This document shows positions 62,661 through 64,000 of a stretch of DNA of 64,000 bases, piece after piece (the stretch's first letter is position 1; each line of letters opens with the position of its first letter). The stretch is taken from the NCBI GenBank assembly GCA_024685175.1, contig JAIKWD010000003.1, positions 62,001 through 126,000 of the forward strand, written 5' to 3'. The DNA is from Bacteroidales bacterium. GTDB lineage: Bacteria > Bacteroidota > Bacteroidia > Bacteroidales > WCHB1-69. The notes beneath the pieces were generated by a model. It saw only the letters and a program-made list of their open reading frames with translations, did not search any database and was not told the origin of the DNA. A program made the position numbers and the translations under genes.

Positions 62661-62708
62661 GGAAAAAAGCGTGATGAAAAAGGATTCGAAAAAAAAATTT
62701 CATGAAAA

Positions 62709-62739
62709 TTTGGTAGTAATAAAAAAAAGTGTATTTTTG
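62709..62739 (+). promoter_or_regulatory. tRNA-Gly promoter, complete -33/-7
   Basis: TTTG (62709-62712), 19-bp spacer, TATTTTTG (62732-62739), 14 bp before the mature tRNA 5' end. Confidence 0.85.
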
Positions 62740-62753
62740 CAGCCTCAAACAAC

Positions 62754-62829
62754 GCGGAAGTAGCTCAGTTGGTAGAGCACAACCTTGCCAAGGTTGGGGT
62801 CGCGAGTCCGAGTCTCGTTTTCCGCTCCA
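62754..62829 (+). tRNA. tRNA-Gly (anticodon GCC)
   Basis: 76 nt with encoded CCA. Acceptor GCGGAAG pairs with TTTCCGC (last pair G-U); D arm AGCTC/GAGC with loop AGTTGGTA; anticodon loop TTGCCAA; T arm GCGAG/CTCGT with loop TCCGAGT in place of TTCGAnT. A terminator hairpin follows two bases after the CCA. Confidence 0.95.
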
Positions 62830-62830
62830 A

Positions 62831-62858
62831 AAAAAGCCCTCTATCTGAGGGCTTTTTT
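62831..62858. terminator. terminator behind tRNA-Gly
   Basis: AAAAAGCCCTC pairs with GAGGGCTTTTT around TATCT and ends in T6; its A-rich left side lets it also serve the convergent repeat-protein gene. Confidence 0.88.
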
Positions 62859-62883
62859 ATTGTCTTTCAGCATAGCTGTCTGC

Positions 62884-63774
62884 TTAGTCTCTTTCGTATC
62901 TCGTTTCTCGTAGGAGTCTGAAATTTTCCGGTTGAATTTCATCTTTGATAAATTCTCGCGACGAGTTCTCCTTGCCGTTCTCATCATAGGTATATTCCGC
63001 CCAACCTTGCAGCTCTCCTTCTTTATTGAGAATGGAATTCTTTACGACAATGTTATTCTCATATTCCAACGTAATCTTCCGATAGTTGTCCAAATCTTCC
63101 TCTTCAATCTCTTTCAAGAGATTGTTTTCATTGTATTTACGATAAGTTTTGGCAATAAGCATATCGTTATAGTCATACACCAGCTCCTTAATGCGATTGC
63201 CCTTTTCGTCATATTCGTACTCATACGTGCGACGGTCTTTGTTCTGCACCTCTTCCCGAATGTGTTTCACAACCTGACCCTTATCATCGTATTCGTAAAA
63301 GTAGATATTCATAGTATTGCCATAATCGTCGTTTTCGGTATCCTTCACTAAACGACCATTCTGGTATTCCATTTCTCTTTCCACATAATCCAGTCTGCCA
63401 TCATAATACATCTCACGGCGGATCTCGTGGCCTACATTATCATACACGAAACGGGTGATATATTCGGTGGAGCCATCCCCGAAATAATTGCTTTGCTGCA
63501 CCAGCAAACCATCTTCATCATACTGATTCACCGATTTCTGAAGCAAGATATTATCCTGATCGTACTGTTCCGACTGAAACAGGTTGCCGTTTTTATCAAA
63601 CTCATTGATAGTAACGGTATTCACGTTGCCATCGGGGTCGAAACGCTGTTCCTTCACCAGTTGGCCTGCTTCGTTGTAAGAGGCTTCGGTCTCGACATAT
63701 TCTGTTTTTTCAATATCGGTCTCATCGTAGCCGACACGGCGGTATTCCGCCTTAACTATCTTCAAGCTTTTCAT
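62884..63774 (-). CDS. tandem YD/MORN-like repeat protein without signal peptide, 296 aa
   Basis: Strongly acidic and polar protein built from about 11 units of some 22-26 residues with the core Y-D-x-x-G-x-x-V/L-x-x-E (YNEAGQLVKEQRFDPDGNV, FDKNGNLFQSEQYDQDN, YDDKGQVVKHIREEVQ, YDEKGNRIKELVYDYND). Such repeats form beta hairpins in RHS and wall proteins, but no signal peptide, lipobox or membrane segment is present, so it should be cytoplasmic. Function unknown. It has a full-consensus promoter. Confidence 0.8.
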   Translation of the reverse strand: MKSLKIVKAEYRRVGYDETDIEKTEYVETEASYNEAGQLVKEQRFDPDGNVNTVTINEFDKNGNLFQSEQYDQDNILLQKSVNQYDEDGLLVQQSNYFGDGSTEYITRFVYDNVGHEIRREMYYDGRLDYVEREMEYQNGRLVKDTENDDYGNTMNIYFYEYDDKGQVVKHIREEVQNKDRRTYEYEYDEKGNRIKELVYDYNDMLIAKTYRKYNENNLLKEIEEEDLDNYRKITLEYENNIVVKNSILNKEGELQGWAEYTYDENGKENSSREFIKDEIQPENFRLLRETRYERD

Positions 63775-63797
63775 AATGATGGTGTTTATATCAACCG

Positions 63798-63828
63798 CAA
63801 AGGTATGAATTTTTGATTAAAAATCAAA
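63798..63828 (-). promoter_or_regulatory. promoter of the repeat-protein gene, complete -33/-7
   Basis: Minus strand TTTG (63828-63825), 19-bp spacer, TACCTTTG (63805-63798), 23 bp before the start. The -33 element overlaps the last codons of the U32 gene upstream. Confidence 0.8.
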
Positions 63829-64000
63829 ACTCATCTTCCACAGTTATCCATTTGTAGATTTGATCGCCACGGCGGACGAGTTCTTTGACGGGGATGGAAC
63901 AATAGGAACCCTTCTCCGCTCTTTGAACCGGATCAAGATCAAGTCTTATCTCGCGTACGGTATCTTCGTACACACCTGTGGTGGAACCGATGATGAGAAT
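63824..64000 (-). CDS. U32 family peptidase, C-terminal end (5' part outside window)
   Basis: Fifty-eight residues and a TGA at 63824. ILIIGSTTGVYEDTVREIRL followed by VQRAEKGSYCSIPVKELVRRGDQIYKW matches the C-terminal beta-barrel domain of Bacteroidota U32 (collagenase-like or tRNA-modifying) proteins, whose usual pattern is GPTTGV...KG...R..D..Y. Here Pro of GPTTG is Ser. U32 members hydroxylate tRNA or degrade peptides; with only the tail visible the subgroup cannot be set. Confidence 0.65.
   Translation of the reverse strand: MLIIGSTTGVYEDTVREIRLDLDPVQRAEKGSYCSIPVKELVRRGDQIYKWITVEDEF

Overview
The window is 64 kb of a chromosome from the phylum Bacteroidota, most likely an uncultured member of the order Bacteroidales. 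Evidence: nearly every gene or operon start is preceded by the Bacteroidota -7 element TAnnTTTG, three times with a textbook TTTG-N19 partner. There is a type IX secretion gene (porQ), a fused ftcD, an arrangement of metF, a stand-alone MetH-activation protein and metH, an EF-G paralogue with a degenerate GTPase centre, and a one-chain pyruvate:ferredoxin oxidoreductase. The last suggests an anaerobe. Coding DNA is GC-rich at third positions, so long open frames appear opposite many genes; I treat these as shadows.

Layout. 1-10 kb: a GH3 glycosidase cut by the window edge, a small conserved protein, lgt, a Bcp-type peroxiredoxin, pyruvate:ferredoxin oxidoreductase, ftcD and a glycosyltransferase. 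10-22 kb (minus strand): rseC-like gene, radA, a secreted beta-helix protein, two nucleotide-sugar dehydrogenases, nagB, a DUF4954 protein, murB and an Omp85-like barrel; most of this serves envelope sugar metabolism. 22-33 kb (plus strand): uvrA-speB, rpsO-pnp, then metF, the activation protein and metH. 33-38 kb: phosphatase, rfbC and a ClC channel on the minus strand, then an M16 peptidase and a lipoprotein. 38-45 kb: purN-guaA, the remnant of an integrated element directly behind guaA, a phosphotransferase-like gene, and the EF-G paralogue. 45-53 kb: a lone peptide-type ABC permease, a DegT aminotransferase, porQ, a small lipoprotein, a frameshifted secreted-protein pseudogene, a MORN-repeat protein and a LysM transglycosylase. 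53-64 kb: uvrB and holA divergent, then a three-gene envelope set (secreted protein, M48 protease, outer-membrane protein), atpDC, tRNA-Gly, a tandem-repeat protein and the end of a U32 peptidase.

The most unusual signal is not a gene. At least nine non-coding sites carry tracts with a 7-bp quasi-period. They are built from different words (CTAACTG, AATAGAT, ACTAATT, GGAATTA), are 30-110 bp long, and twice fill the whole space between two divergent -7 boxes (clc/M16 peptidase and uvrB/holA). One similar tract lies inside the tviB-like coding sequence. I know of no named element of this type in Bacteroidota; heptamer repeats (STRR) of cyanobacteria are the nearest analogy. Other points of interest are the guaA-linked integrase remnant with arm-type repeats, the EF-G paralogue lacking the catalytic His, and the uncharacterised M48 operon.
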